DNA of 64,000 nt from Geodermatophilus aquaeductus. GTDB lineage: Bacteria > Actinomycetota > Actinomycetes > Mycobacteriales > Geodermatophilaceae. The position numbers and the translations under genes were made by a program. The DNA is taken from positions 62,001-126,000 of the forward strand of contig NZ_FXTJ01000003.1 in NCBI RefSeq assembly GCF_900182545.1, in the 5' to 3' direction. Shown piece after piece: positions 28,268 to 42,209 of this stretch (the first letter of the stretch is position 1; every line of letters starts with the position of its first letter). The notes beneath the pieces are model-generated. The model did no database searches, had not been told where the DNA came from, and saw only the letters and a list, made by a program, of their open reading frames with translations.

Positions 28268-28797
28268 TGGGGGCTCACCTCCACGCGCGGGACCCAGGCC
28301 TGCATGCCCCTCCACTCGGCCTCGGCGAGTTCGGCCAGCGCGGCGGCGCGCGCCTCGGGGTCGAGCCGGTCGACGAACACCACGCCGTCGAGGTGGTCGA
28401 CCTCGTGCTGCACCGCGCGGGCGAGCAGGTGCGAGCCCTCCACCCGGACGGGGTCGCCGTGCTGGTTCCAGCCGGTGGCGACCACGTGCAGGTGGCGGCG
28501 GCAGTCGAAGCGGTAGCCGGGGATGGACAGGCAGCCCTCGGGCGCCTCCTCGGTCTCCTCGCCGACCAGGTCCACCGACGGGTTGACCAGGTGGCCCACC
28601 TCGCCGTCGACGTACCAGGTGAACACCCGCAGCCCGACGCCGATCTGGGGCGCGGCCAGCCCGGCGCCGCCGGCGGCGTGCATCGTCTCGGTCAGGTCGG
28701 CGACCAGGCCGCGCAGCTCGGCGTCGAAGTCGACGACGGGCGCCGCGGGCCGGTGCAGGACGGGATCGCCCAGCAGCCGGATCGGGGTGACGCTCAC
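28264..28797 (-). CDS. def: peptide deformylase
   Basis: A 177-residue type I/III deformylase removing formyl groups from nascent proteins; its natural partner fmt follows directly. All three motifs are present: GAGLAAPQ (GxGxAAxQ), EGCLS and QHEVDH (HExDH), giving the Cys and two His that bind the metal. GTG start at 28797, 6 bases after TACGAT, so leaderless. Confidence 0.96.
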   Translation of the reverse strand: MSVTPIRLLGDPVLHRPAAPVVDFDAELRGLVADLTETMHAAGGAGLAAPQIGVGLRVFTWYVDGEVGHLVNPSVDLVGEETEEAPEGCLSIPGYRFDCRRHLHVVATGWNQHGDPVRVEGSHLLARAVQHEVDHLDGVVFVDRLDPEARAAALAELAEAEWRGMQAWVPRVEVSPH

Positions 28798-28803
28798 CGG
28801 TCG

Positions 28804-28809
28804 ATCGTA
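28804..28809 (-). promoter_or_regulatory. -10 box of the def-fmt-rsmB operon
   Basis: TACGAT on the minus strand, 6 bases before the def GTG. It separates def from priA, whose stop is at 28853. Confidence 0.55.
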
Positions 28810-28852
28810 GGTGAGCGGCAGAAATGGCCATCTCTGCCGCCCGCCGCGCGGC

Positions 28853-30856
28853 TCAGACGAGGTCGAGGGGGTCGAGCTGCACCCGCACGTGCTCGGGGAC
28901 CTTCCGCGCGCTGCGCACTCCCTGCACCTCGGCGAGCGCGGTGGCCAGCGCCAGGCCCTCGCCGCGCGGCACCCGCACGAGGAAGCGCTCGCGCTCCCCC
29001 TCCTGCCCCGGCCGCGGCGGCTCGGGCACGGGGCCGAGCAGGTCTGCCGTGGCGGGGAACCGGGCGGCGGCGAGGAAGTCCGCCAGCGCCGCCGGCGACC
29101 CCGACAGCGACGCCATCCGGGTGGCCGGCGGGAAGCCGAGCTCGCGGCGGTCGGCGAGCTCGCGCTCGGCCAGCCAGCCCGGGTCCCAGCGGACCAGCGC
29201 CTGGACGACGGGGTGCGCGGCGTCGGCGGCGACGACGACCGAACCGTGCGGACGCACCAGCGTGGCGGCGTTCATCCAGCGGCGCAGGGTCTCCTCCCCC
29301 GCCCGCAGGTCGGCGCGCCCGAGCAGCGCCCACGAGTCGAGCAGCAGCGCCGCGCCGTAGCCGCCCTCGGCCACCGGCTCCGCGCCCGGGGTGGCCACGA
29401 CCAGCGACGGCCCGCCCGGCACCGACGGCAGCACGCCCGAGCCACGGCCCGACACCCGCACCGCCGCGCCGGGGAAGGCCCGGCCCAGCTCCTCGGCGGT
29501 CCGCGAGGCACCGACCACGGAGGCGCGCAGCTTCGTGCCGTGGCAGTGCGGGCAGTCGAAGGTGGCCGCCGGCCGGGCACACCAGCGGCAGGCCGGCACC
29601 CGCGAGCCGCCCGGACCGGGAGCCGGCGCGATGCCCAGCGGTCCCGAGCAGACGGCGCAGCGGGCCGGTGCGCGGCAGCGGTCGCAGGACAGCCCCGGCG
29701 CGTAGCCGGCGCGCGGCACCTGAACCAGCACCGGCGCCCCCTCCGCCAGGGCCGCCCGGGCCACGCGGTGGGCGAGGCTGGGCAGTCGCGCGGTGCGGGC
29801 GGCCGGGTCGCGGGCGAGCTCGTGGTCCTCACCGAGGGCCTGCACCCGCGGCGCGACCGCGCGGAGGGTGGCGCGCTCGGCGGCCAGCTCGTGCGCCCAG
29901 CCGCTCTGCACCAGCAGTTCGGCCTCCGCCGTCCGCGCGGTGGCCGCGACGACGGCGGCGCAGGAGACCAGGTGCGCGCGGTGCACGAGCACGTCGCGGG
30001 CGTGCGCGTACGGGGCGCGCGGCTCGGCGTGCAGGTCGTCACCGTCGTCCCAGACGGCCACCAGGCCGAGGTCGGCGACCGGCGCGAACGCCGCGGCGCG
30101 CGTGCCGAGCACGACCCTCGCGCTCCCGCGGGCGGCGTCGAGGAAGCGGCGGTAGCGGGCGTCAGGAGCGGCGTCGGCGCGCAGCACGACGAAGGAGCCC
30201 TTCGGCAGGCGGGCGGTGGCCGCGGCCTCCAGCCGGTCGAGGTCACGGCCGTCGGGCACGACGACGAGCGCGCCGCGGCCGCCCGACAGCGCCGCCTGGC
30301 ACAGCTCGGCCAGCCGCGCGGGCCAGTCCTCCCCCGGCAGCGCCGTCCACACCGCACGGGCCGGCCGGCCCTCGGCGACGGCGGCCAGCAGCGCCGGGCC
30401 GGTCGGGTACCGGGCGAAGCCGGCCGGGTCCGGCGCCGCGGGCGGCGGGGGCGGCTCGGGGGCCGGGCGCTTCTCCGCGGCCGCGCGCCGGGGCGGGACG
30501 GCCAGCCGCAGCACGTCGGTGAGCGTGCCGCCCCAGCGCTGGGCCACCGAGCGGGCCAGCGCGGCGACCTCCGGGGTGAGCACCGGCTCGCCGGAGACCA
30601 GCTTGGCCAGCGGCGCGAGCTTGCGGTCGGTCTCGCTGGTGTCGGCCAGCTCGAGGACGAAGCCGTCGACGAGCTGCCCGGCGAAGCGCACCCGCACCCG
30701 GCAGCCGGCGCGGACCTCACCGGCCATGTCGTCGGGGACCGCGTAGTCGAAGGGACGGTCGAGGTGCGCCAGGGGCACGTCGACGACGACCCGGGCGACC
30801 CGCGGGGTGCGGGTGCCCGGGTCGGCGGGTGCGTCGGTCTCGGCGGCCGAGGTCAG
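28853..30856 (-). CDS. priA: primosomal protein N' (PriA), helicase motifs degenerate
   Basis: About 667 residues. The N-terminal 3'-DNA-binding domain (RVARVVVDVPLAHLDRPFDYAVP, RVRVRFAGQLVDGFVLE) and zinc-binding Cys pairs ([13 protein letters not shown] and CRWCARPATFDCPHC-type spacing, about residues 385-445) are clear. The Walker A GxxGxGKT of true PriA is replaced by TALPGEDWPARL and the DEEH box by WDDGDDLH, so ATP-driven unwinding is doubtful. Such degenerate PriA proteins are usual in actinobacteria and may retain a replication-restart scaffold role. No ATG/GTG/TTG lies between metK and the first conserved residues; CTG 30856, behind GGAGA, is the best start. A start within metK cannot be excluded. 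Confidence 0.85.
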   Translation of the reverse strand: MTSAAETDAPADPGTRTPRVARVVVDVPLAHLDRPFDYAVPDDMAGEVRAGCRVRVRFAGQLVDGFVLELADTSETDRKLAPLAKLVSGEPVLTPEVAALARSVAQRWGGTLTDVLRLAVPPRRAAAEKRPAPEPPPPPAAPDPAGFARYPTGPALLAAVAEGRPARAVWTALPGEDWPARLAELCQAALSGGRGALVVVPDGRDLDRLEAAATARLPKGSFVVLRADAAPDARYRRFLDAARGSARVVLGTRAAAFAPVADLGLVAVWDDGDDLHAEPRAPYAHARDVLVHRAHLVSCAAVVAATARTAEAELLVQSGWAHELAAERATLRAVAPRVQALGEDHELARDPAARTARLPSLAHRVARAALAEGAPVLVQVPRAGYAPGLSCDRCRAPARCAVCSGPLGIAPAPGPGGSRVPACRWCARPAATFDCPHCHGTKLRASVVGASRTAEELGRAFPGAAVRVSGRGSGVLPSVPGGPSLVVATPGAEPVAEGGYGAALLLDSWALLGRADLRAGEETLRRWMNAATLVRPHGSVVVAADAAHPVVQALVRWDPGWLAERELADRRELGFPPATRMASLSGSPAALADFLAAARFPATADLLGPVPEPPRPGQEGERERFLVRVPRGEGLALATALAEVQGVRSARKVPEHVRVQLDPLDLV

Positions 30857-30914
30857 CGGGGTCTCCGATCGGGCGTGGGTCCGCCCGTCAGTCTCGTCGC
30901 GGGGTACGACGTCC

Positions 30915-32111
<1,197 letters not shown>

Positions 32112-32205
32112 TCGGTTCTCCCTGCTTCGGTGACGAGGTCGGGGCGCGGTGGGGCCGCGCCGCCTGAGCACCGTACCGGCGTCCCGGGTGCGGATGCGCC
32201 GTCGG

Positions 32206-33417
32206 TCACCCGAGGCGAGGGAGCACGGCCTGCCAGACGGCCGCGGCGACGGCGTCCTTGGTGCCGTGCGGCACCTCGGTGGCGGTGCCGTCGGCGGCGA
32301 GGACGACGGCGGCGTTGTCCGGGCGCCCGAACACGCCACCGCCGGAGACGTCGTTGACGACGAGCAGGTCGCAGCCCTTGCGGGCCAGCTTGGCGCGGGC
32401 GTGGGCCAGCACGTCGGCGTCGGCGTCACCGGTCTCGGCGGCGAAGCCGACCACGAGCTGGCCGGACGGGCGCTTGGTGACCAGCTCGGCGAGCACGTCG
32501 GGGTTGCGCACCAGCGGCACGCTGTCGGGCTCGCTCGCGCTGTCCTTCTTGAGCTTGGTGGTGGCGACCGACTCCGGCCGGAAGTCGGCGACCGCGGCGG
32601 TCATGACGACGACGTCGGCGTCCGGCGCCTCGGCCAGCATGGCGGTGCGCAGCTCCTCCGCCGTCCCCACGGGGACCACCCGGACGCCGAAGGGCGCCGG
32701 CTGGTCGACGTTGGCCGCGACGAGGGTGACCTCGGCGCCGCGGGCGGCGGCGACGCGGGCGAGCGCCCAGCCCTGCTTGCCCGAGGAGCGGTTGCCCAGG
32801 TAGCGGACCGGGTCCAGCGGCTCGCGGGTGCCGCCGGCGCTGACCACCACGCGGCGGCCGTCGAGGTCGGCGCGCAGCACGTCGGCGCCCGCGGCGAGGA
32901 CCACCCGGGCGAGCGCGGCGACGTCGGCGGGCTCCGGCAGCCGGCCGGGGCCGGAGTCGGGGCCGGTCAGCCGCCCGACGGCCGGCGGCAGGACCAGCGA
33001 GCCGCGGCGGCGGAGCGTGGCGACGTTGTCCTGGGTGGCCGGGTGCAGCCACATCTCGGTGTGCATGGCCGGCACGAAGACGACCGGGCAGTGCGCGGTG
33101 AGCAGCGTGGCGGTGAGCAGGTCGTCGGCCCGCCCGGCGGCGGCGCGGGCGAGCAGGTCGGCGGTGGCCGGGGCGACGACGACGAGGTCGGCGGTCTGCC
33201 CGATCCGCACGTGGGCGACCTCGGGGACGTGCGACCACACGTCGGTGGTCACCGGGTTGCCGCTCAGCGCCTCGAAGGTGGCCGCGCCGACGAAGTGCAG
33301 CGCCGACTCGGTGGGCACCACGCGGACCTCGTGCCCCGCCTCGGTCAGCGCCCGCAGCAGCAGCGCCGCCTTGTACGCGGCCACGCCGCCGCCCACGCCC
33401 AGCACGATCCGGCTCAT
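32206..33417 (-). CDS. coaBC: bifunctional phosphopantothenoylcysteine decarboxylase / phosphopantothenate-cysteine ligase
   Basis: A 403-residue fusion for two steps of coenzyme A synthesis. The FMN-binding CoaC half (about 1-180) starts [14 protein letters not shown] and has the PAMHTEMW substrate motif (His where many proteins have Asn, as in other actinobacteria). The CoaB half (about 185-403) has [27 protein letters not shown] and ends with the Lys-rich dimer clamp region (ATTKLKKD). ATG 33417 has GGAGG 9 bases upstream; ATG 33426 would overlap that site. Confidence 0.96.
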   Translation of the reverse strand: MSRIVLGVGGGVAAYKAALLLRALTEAGHEVRVVPTESALHFVGAATFEALSGNPVTTDVWSHVPEVAHVRIGQTADLVVVAPATADLLARAAAGRADDLLTATLLTAHCPVVFVPAMHTEMWLHPATQDNVATLRRRGSLVLPPAVGRLTGPDSGPGRLPEPADVAALARVVLAAGADVLRADLDGRRVVVSAGGTREPLDPVRYLGNRSSGKQGWALARVAAARGAEVTLVAANVDQPAPFGVRVVPVGTAEELRTAMLAEAPDADVVVMTAAVADFRPESVATTKLKKDSASEPDSVPLVRNPDVLAELVTKRPSGQLVVGFAAETGDADADVLAHARAKLARKGCDLLVVNDVSGGGVFGRPDNAAVVLAADGTATEVPHGTKDAVAAAVWQAVLPRLG

Positions 33418-33443
33418 GCCGACCATCCTCCCGCAGACGCGAC

Positions 33444-33474
33444 GACGCCCCCGGTACCGAGTACCGGGGGCGTC
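33444..33474 (-). terminator. strong hairpin downstream of rpoZ
   Basis: Perfect 14-bp stem GACGCCCCCGGTAC (33444-33457) / GTACCGGGGGCGTC (33461-33474) with a 3-base loop. Between rpoZ and coaBC on the minus strand, next to element D, giving a tandem termination signal. Confidence 0.75.
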
Positions 33475-33481
33475 ACTCTGT

Positions 33482-33537
33482 AAGGACCCCGTCCTCCCCA
33501 CCCTTCGCAAGCTCAGGGCGGGACCCGGGACGGGGCC
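33482..33537 (+). repeat. intergenic hairpin element, copy D (probable terminator)
   Basis: AAGGACCCC start, arms CCCCGTCC (33487-33494) and GGACGGGG (33528-33535), inner TTCGCAAGCTC and GGCGGGACCC blocks as in the other copies. It touches the rpoZ stop codon. Confidence 0.75.
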
Positions 33538-33800
33538 TAGTTCTCGCCGGCGGTGTGGGTCAGCAGACCCTCGTTGATCTCGCGCAGCGCGATCGAGAGG
33601 GGCTTCTCCTGCGGAGCGGTGTCGACCAGCGGGCCGACGTACTCCAGCAGGCCCTCGGAGAGCTGGCTGTAGTAGGCGTTGATCTGCCGCGCGCGCTTGG
33701 CGGCGAAGATCACCAGGCCGTACTTGCTGCTCGTGCGCTCGAGCAGCTCGTCGATCGGCGGGTTGGTGATGCCCTCGGGAGAGGGTGCGACTCCGGACAC
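33537..33800 (-). CDS. rpoZ: RNA polymerase omega subunit
   Basis: An 87-residue omega subunit that helps fold the beta' subunit. Conserved core: [34 protein letters not shown], followed by [18 protein letters not shown] start at 33800 behind GAGGAG. It lies between gmk (54 bases upstream) and a double terminator, in the conserved actinobacterial order mihF-gmk-rpoZ-coaBC. Confidence 0.96.
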   Translation of the reverse strand: MSGVAPSPEGITNPPIDELLERTSSKYGLVIFAAKRARQINAYYSQLSEGLLEYVGPLVDTAPQEKPLSIALREINEGLLTHTAGEN

Positions 33801-33854
33801 GGGCGCGTGTACTCCTCGGCTGGTCAGGTGGGAGTGAGGGGCCTCGACGGCCGG

Positions 33855-34460
33855 TCACTCGGAGGCGCCGACGGACCTCTCGGACGACGGCGCAGCTAGC
33901 AAGGATACCAACTCGTCGGCGGCCCTCGCGACGTCGTCGTTGACCACCACGACGTCGAACTCGCCGGAGGCGTCCAGCTCGGCCTGTGCGATCCGCAGCC
34001 GGCGCTCCTGCACGGCCGGCGGCTCGCTCCCCCGGCCGGCCAGCCGGCTCTTCAGCTCGGCCCAGGACGGCGGGGCGAGGAACACCAGCTGCGCCTCCGG
34101 GGCCCGGGCGCGCACCTGGCGGGCGCCCTGCAGCTCGATCTCCAGCAGCGCCGGCGCCCCGGCCGCGAGGCGCTCGCGGACCGGGGCCGCCGGTGTGCCG
34201 TAGCGGTTGCCCGCGTACTCGGCCCACTCGAGCAGGCCGTCCTCGGCGACCAGCCGGTCGAACTCGTCGTCGGTGAGGAAGTGGTAGTGCACCCCGTCGA
34301 CCTCGCCCGGGCGCTGCCGTCGGGTGGTCACCGACACCGACACCCACACGTCGGGGTGGCGGCGGCGGACCTCGGCGACGACGGTGCCCTTGCCGACCCC
34401 CGAGGGACCGGAGAGCACCGTGAGGCGCGCCTGGGAGGGGGCCGGCTGGGCTGTGGGCAA
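33855..34460 (-). CDS. gmk: guanylate kinase
   Basis: A 201-residue kinase converting GMP to GDP. P-loop GPSGVGKGT (residues 18-26), GMP-binding [18 protein letters not shown], lid region GNRYGTP, and IELQGARQV are all present. The start is TTG at 34460 with AGGA upstream; the first ~12 residues are a Pro/Ala-rich extension. Rv1389-type actinobacterial gmk proteins are similar in length. It follows mihF by 50 bases. Confidence 0.96.
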   Translation of the reverse strand: MPTAQPAPSQARLTVLSGPSGVGKGTVVAEVRRRHPDVWVSVSVTTRRQRPGEVDGVHYHFLTDDEFDRLVAEDGLLEWAEYAGNRYGTPAAPVRERLAAGAPALLEIELQGARQVRARAPEAQLVFLAPPSWAELKSRLAGRGSEPPAVQERRLRIAQAELDASGEFDVVVVNDDVARAADELVSLLAAPSSERSVGASE

Positions 34461-34510
34461 CGCGTGGGTCCTCGTGGTGCTCGTGTCGGACGGGTGGTGC
34501 GGCGGGGACC

Positions 34511-34867
34511 TCAGGCCGTCGAGTCGGCGGGCACCTGGTCGGCGACCACCGCCTCGCCGCCGAACTCCGCCTCCAGCGCCCGGCGCTGGTTGGCGCCGAG
34601 GCCGCGCACCCGGCGGGTCGGGGAGATCTCGAGCCGCTCCATGATCTTCGCAGCCCGCGCCTTGCCGACGCCCGGCAGGGACTCCAGGACCGCGGAGACG
34701 CGCATCTTGCCGATGACCTCGTCGGTCTCGCCCTGCTTGAGGACGTCACCGACCGTGGCGCCCTTGCTCTTGAGCCGCTCGCGGAGCTCGGCGCGCGCCT
34801 TGCGGGCGGCGGCGGCCTTCTCGAGGGCGGCCGCGCGTTGTTCCGGGGAGAGGTCGGGGAGGGGCAT
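34511..34867 (-). CDS. mihF: actinobacterial integration host factor (mIHF)
   Basis: A 118-residue nucleoid protein. [33 protein letters not shown] is a long N-terminal helix; residues about 50-105 form the S13-like helix-two-turn-helix with [20 protein letters not shown]. It bends DNA and affects chromosome organisation; essential in mycobacteria. ATG 34867 matches the family N-terminus; an upstream ATG at 34879 would add four residues. The 298-base region upstream is the longest gene-free stretch in the window. Confidence 0.94.
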   Translation of the reverse strand: MPLPDLSPEQRAAALEKAAAARKARAELRERLKSKGATVGDVLKQGETDEVIGKMRVSAVLESLPGVGKARAAKIMERLEISPTRRVRGLGANQRRALEAEFGGEAVVADQVPADSTA

Positions 34868-34983
34868 GGTGCGTCCCATCGTGTCGTTGCCGGGGATCTG
34901 GCACCCGGCGGGTGCGTGCGGTGTCGTCGGCCGGAGCCCGCGGTCTGGGCCCCCGCGGTCAACCTAGTAACCCCGAATGCGCA

Positions 34984-35103
34984 GGTCACGCGCGGTGCGC
35001 GCGACCAATTCGATCTCCCGGCGCCCGCCGGTGACGCACTGTGGAGCCCCCGCGTGACCGTCCGTCAACACCGCAGGTCAGGAAGTATACGAAACGCATT
35101 CGT
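34984..35103 (-). promoter_or_regulatory. putative mihF control region
   Basis: Within the gene-free 34868-35165 stretch, a TATACT hexamer (minus strand, 35084-35089) is the best -10 match in this GC-rich DNA; just upstream ACGAA/TTCGT arms (35089-35093/35099-35103) flank ACGCA. Downstream, in what would be a ~210-base leader, GGTCACGCGC (34984-34993) and GCGCGCGACC (34997-35006) form a 10-bp stem with one mismatch. No good -35 box is visible. Confidence 0.4.
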
Positions 35104-35165
35104 TCCGGCTGGACCAGGGCAGACGACATCGGCGCGACACGCCGGGGTCACCGGGGGCCGGAGGC

Positions 35166-35459
35166 TCAGGCGGCGCGGCGGCCCGACCGGCACCCCAGGG
35201 CCCAGCCGCCGACGGCGGCCAGCACGAGCGCACCGGCCACCAGCAGGCCGGCACCCACGAGGTGACCGCGGGCCCACAGGACCTCGACGCCGTCGGAGGT
35301 GAGCGTGAGCGTGCTGTCGTAGGCCTCGGTGAGCGGCGAGTAGCTCCCCCCGTACGTGACCGTGGGCGGACGGGTGTTGGTCCACCAGAAGACGGCGACC
35401 CCGGCGGCCGCGAGGGCCGTACCCAGCACCGCGACCGCCCACGGCAGCGCGCGCCTCAC
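35166..35459 (-). CDS. small two-helix membrane protein, unknown function
   Basis: A 97-residue protein with hydrophobic segments at about 5-25 (ALPWAVAVLGTALAAAGVAVFWW) and 66-88 (LVGAGLLVAGALVLAAVGGWAL), and an external loop of ~40 polar residues between them (PTVTYGGSYSPLTEAYDS). The C-terminal tail is short and basic. Its GTG overlaps the pyrF stop as GTGA, so it is translated as the last gene of the pyr operon. No family recognised; a link to pyrimidine synthesis is only positional. Confidence 0.75.
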   Translation of the reverse strand: MRRALPWAVAVLGTALAAAGVAVFWWTNTRPPTVTYGGSYSPLTEAYDSTLTLTSDGVEVLWARGHLVGAGLLVAGALVLAAVGGWALGCRSGRRAA

Positions 35460-36349
35460 CGCGCCAGCTCGTCGGCCCAGCGGGCGGCCGCGGCGCGCAG
35501 CGCGGCCGGGTCCGGGCCGGCGGCGAGCACGTCGCGGGAGACGGTCGGGACGACGGCGCGGCCGGCGCCGAACAGCCGCCGCAGGTCCGCCGGCGTCCCG
35601 CCCTGCGCGCCCAGCCCCGGCGCCAGCACGGGGCCGCCGAGCCCGTCGAGGTCGACGTCGAGGTCGCGCAGCGTGGCCCCCACGACCACGCCGAAGCTGC
35701 CGGTGGTCGCGCCCCAGCGGCTGCCGAGGTCCTGCACCGCGCCGAGGTCGGGCAGCGGGTCACCGACCACCCAGCCGGGCGTGTTCCACCCGCGCACGGT
35801 GTCCACGACGACCTGCGCCACCGACCGCTCCCCCACCGCGGCCGACTGCAGCGTGGCGGCGTCGGGGTTGGACGTGCGGGCGAGCACGAACAGCCCGCCG
35901 CCGGCCAGGCGCGCGGTGTCCACGGCCGGCTGCAGCGAGCCCGGGCCGAGGTAGGGGCTCACCGTCAGCGCGTCGACGGCGCACGGGTGGCCGGGGCGCA
36001 GCACGTCGGCGTAGGCGTCCATCGTGGAGCCGATGTCGCCGCGCTTGGCGTCGAGCAGCACCAGCGCCCCGGCCGCGCGGGCCCGGGCGACGGCGTCCTC
36101 CAACACGGCCAGCCCGCGCGAGCCGTGCCGCTCGAAGAACGCCGACTGCGGCTTGAGGACGGCGACGTCCCCGGCGAGGGCGTCCACCACGGTGTCGGTG
36201 AACCGGCGCAGCCCGTCGACGTCGTCGGCCAGGCCCCAGCGCTCCAGCAGCGGCGCGTGCGGGTCGATGCCCACGCACAGCGGCCCGCGGGCTGCGACGG
36301 CGTCGGCCAGGCGGTGTCCGAAGGGAGCCGGCCCGAACGACGCGGTCAC
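35456..36349 (-). CDS. pyrF: orotidine 5'-phosphate decarboxylase
   Basis: A 297-residue type 2 (long-form, mycobacterial-type) OMP decarboxylase, the last step to UMP. LCVGIDPHAPLLERWGL opens the barrel, the catalytic DAKRGDIGSTMDAYAD (Asp-Lys-Asp network) is intact, and APGLGAQGGTPADLRRLF forms the phosphate loop. GTG start at 36349 overlaps the pyrD stop as GTGA. Confidence 0.95.
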   Translation of the reverse strand: MTASFGPAPFGHRLADAVAARGPLCVGIDPHAPLLERWGLADDVDGLRRFTDTVVDALAGDVAVLKPQSAFFERHGSRGLAVLEDAVARARAAGALVLLDAKRGDIGSTMDAYADVLRPGHPCAVDALTVSPYLGPGSLQPAVDTARLAGGGLFVLARTSNPDAATLQSAAVGERSVAQVVVDTVRGWNTPGWVVGDPLPDLGAVQDLGSRWGATTGSFGVVVGATLRDLDVDLDGLGGPVLAPGLGAQGGTPADLRRLFGAGRAVVPTVSRDVLAAGPDPAALRAAAARWADELAR

Positions 36350-37673
36350 CGGGCCACCGACCGCGGCAGGGTGTCGCCGAGGGCGGCGACGCAGTCGCGG
36401 GCGAGGAAGGGGTCGGCGAAGGCCCCCGAGGCCGACTGCACGGCGTCGGCGCCGGCCTCGTACAGCGCCGCGAACGAGGCGACGTCGGTGACCCCGCCCA
36501 TCGCCAGCACGTCGAAGCGGTGCCCGCCGGCCTCCCGCAGCGCGACGAGTCGGCGGGTCAGGTCGAGCGCCGCGGACCGGGCCGCCGCGCCGGACAGGCC
36601 GGCCAGCGCCCGCCCGGGGAAGGTCGGCTCGCCGTCGCTGCGCACCACCCGGCTCTGCAGGGTGTTGATGCCCGCGATCCCGTCGACCAGCGGCGCCAGC
36701 CGGGGCACCAGGGCGGCCAGCGCCGGCCCGTCGAGCCAGGACAGCTTGGCGACCACGCCGGTGCGGTCGTCGAGGGCGCGGCGCACCCCCTCGACGACGG
36801 CGAGCGTGGCGTCGGCGTCCAGGCACAGCGGCGGCTTGACGCCGTCCGCGGAGGAGCTGAGCGTGTTCGGGCAGGACAGGTTGAGCTCCACGACGGCGGC
36901 GCCGGCCTCCTGCGCCATGCCCGCCACCCGGGCGAAGTCGTCGACCAGGGCGGTCCCGTCGCCGGAGCCCATCACGCTGACCAGCAGCAGCTGGTCGTCG
37001 TCGACGGCGGCCAGCGACCGCTCGAGGTCGGGCATCCACTCCTCCGGCGCCGGCGACGGGACGCCGAAGGAGTTCACCGTGCTGACGCCGGGGTCGCCGG
37101 GCACGGTCCAGTCCCACGGGTCGGACACCACCGCCTCACCGGCCGGCCGGGGCGCGAACGTCCAGTTCGGCTGCACGTTCGGCTCGTGGGCGCGACTGCG
37201 GACGGTCTTGTAGGTGAGCACGCTGAAGCCGTTGCGGGCGTGGAAGCGCACCCACTCCTCGCCGCCGTTCAACACGCAGGCCGGCACGCCCAGCGGGAAG
37301 CCGACGTCGCGGCCGAGCACCCGCCAGCGCCGGTTCCCGGCCCGCGGCCGCTCGGCCAGCCGCGGCCCGACCGGGGTGGTCAGGTTGTCCCGGTAGGAGC
37401 CGAGCACGTCGTAGGACGGCGTCCGCACCCCGTGCGCGGCGAGCAGGCCGCCCTGCCCGGCGAAGTAGGCGACCCGGGTGAGCAGCGGCAGGTCGTGCTC
37501 CCCCGCCTCCCCGGCCGCCAGCCGGGCGGTGAGGTCCCGCGCCGCCGACCGCAGGGCGTCGAGCTCGGCGGCCGGCGGCGTCGCGAACCGGGTGACCCCG
37601 GCGAGGAACGCCGCCGGCAGCCCGTCGAGCAGCCCCCGGGCGGCCAGGTCGTCGCGGACCCGCGCCACCACGT

Positions 37674-37677
<4 letters not shown>
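36346..37677 (-). CDS. pyrD: dihydroorotate dehydrogenase-like flavoprotein with catalytic Cys
   Basis: A 443-residue TIM-barrel flavoenzyme in the pyrD position of the operon, expected to oxidise dihydroorotate to orotate. FMN-site motifs [42 protein letters not shown] and AMGGVTD are present. The active-site loop reads NLSCPN: Cys269 stands where class 2 (quinone-linked) enzymes have Ser and class 1 (soluble) enzymes have Cys. The barrel is preceded by an N-terminal region of about 110 residues, much longer than in either class. GTG at 37677 overlaps the carB stop. Electron acceptor uncertain. Confidence 0.87.
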
Positions 37678-40966
<3,289 letters not shown>

Positions 40967-40967
<1 letters not shown>

Positions 40968-42133
40968 CAGGCCTGCTCCCCCGTGCTGTTCTCCACCGTG
41001 GTGGGCGGACTGACGCGGTCGCCGCCCGACCGGACGGACACCATGAGGTCGACGAAGCGGCCGAACAAAGGCGCCGCGTCGTGCGGTCCGGCGGCGGACT
41101 CCGGGTGGAACTGCACGCTGAACGCCGGGGCGTCGAGCAGCCGCAGCCCCTCGACGACGTCGTCGTTGAGGCCGACGTGGCTGACCTCGACCCGGCCGTA
41201 CGGGGTGTCGGTGGGGCGGTCCAGCGGCGCGTCGACGGCGAACCCGTGGTTGTGGCTGGTCACCCGCACGGTGCCGCTGACCCGGTCGAGCACCGGCTGG
41301 TTGAGGCCGCGGTGCCCGAAGCGCAGCTTGTAGGTGCCCAGGCCCAGCGCCCGGCCGAGGATCTGGTTGCCGAAGCAGATGCCGAACAGCGGCCGGCCGG
41401 CGTCGAGCACGCCCCGGACGGCCGCCACCGCGTAGTCGGCCGCGGCCGGGTCGCCCGGACCGTTGGACAGGAAGACGCCGTCAGGGCCGTGCTCCAGCAG
41501 GTCGGCGGCGGTCGCCGTCGAGGGCAGCACGTGCGTCTCGACGCCGAGCTCGGCGAGGTGCCGCGGGGTCGCGGTCTTGATGCCGAGGTCGAGCGCGGCG
41601 ATGGTGAACCGCCTCTCCCCCACCGCCGGGACGACGTAGGGCTCGCGGGTGCTCACCTGCGGCGCGAGGTCGGCGCCGACCATGCCCTCGGCGGCGCGGA
41701 CGCGGGCGAGCAGGGCGTCGGCGTCGGTGTCGACGCTGCTGATCCCCGCGCGCATCGCGCCGCGCTCGCGCAGGTGGCGGGTCAGCGCGCGGGTGTCGAT
41801 GCCGCTGATCCCGACGACGCCCTGCGCGGAGAGCTCGTCGTCGAGGCTGCCGGTGGCCCGCCAGTTGGCCGGGCGGCGGGCGGGGTCGCGGACGACGAAG
41901 CCGGCCACCCACATGCGGGCGCTCTCGTCGTCCTCGCCGTTGACGCCGGTGTTGCCCACGTGCGGCGCCGTCATGGTGACGATCTGGCCGGCGTAGCTCG
42001 GGTCGGTCAGCGTCTCCTGGTAGCCGGTCATCCCGGTGGCGAACACCGCCTCGCCGACCGTCGTCCCGACCTTGCCGTAGGCCTCGCCGCGGAACGTCCT
42101 GCCGTCCTCGAGCACGAGGATCGCCTCGGTCAC
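40967..42133 (-). CDS. carA: carbamoyl-phosphate synthase, small (glutaminase) subunit
   Basis: A 388-residue subunit that releases ammonia from glutamine for CarB. The N-terminal domain has [15 protein letters not shown] and [20 protein letters not shown]. The class I amidotransferase domain (about 190-375) has the nucleophile elbow GICFGNQ and catalytic SVQFHPES. The GTG at 42133 has GGAG 6 bases upstream. Gap to pyrC is 76 bases and holds a purine-rich repeat. Confidence 0.96.
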
Positions 42134-42139
42134 TCTGCA

Positions 42140-42204
42140 CTCCGTTCGGCTCCGCGGTCGCTCCGCTCCTCGCTCGCAGACCTCGCTGCGATGCTCACTC
42201 CCTG
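42140..42204 (-). repeat. purine-rich GAG/GCGAG repeat between pyrC and carA
   Basis: Read on the minus strand, the pyrC-carA gap is a run of short GAG- and GCGAG-containing units (GCGAGCGAGGAGCGGAGCG and similar) at roughly 6-8 base spacing, with few pyrimidines. It leads into the carA ribosome site. It may be a simple-sequence expansion or an unstructured ribosome-loading leader. Confidence 0.5.
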
Positions 42205-42209
42205 TCGCC

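Noticed and set aside
32112-32205. Possible SAM riboswitch upstream of metK
   Set aside because: The 94-base gap lacks the conserved SAM-box pairing elements I would expect and is ordinary GC-rich spacer.
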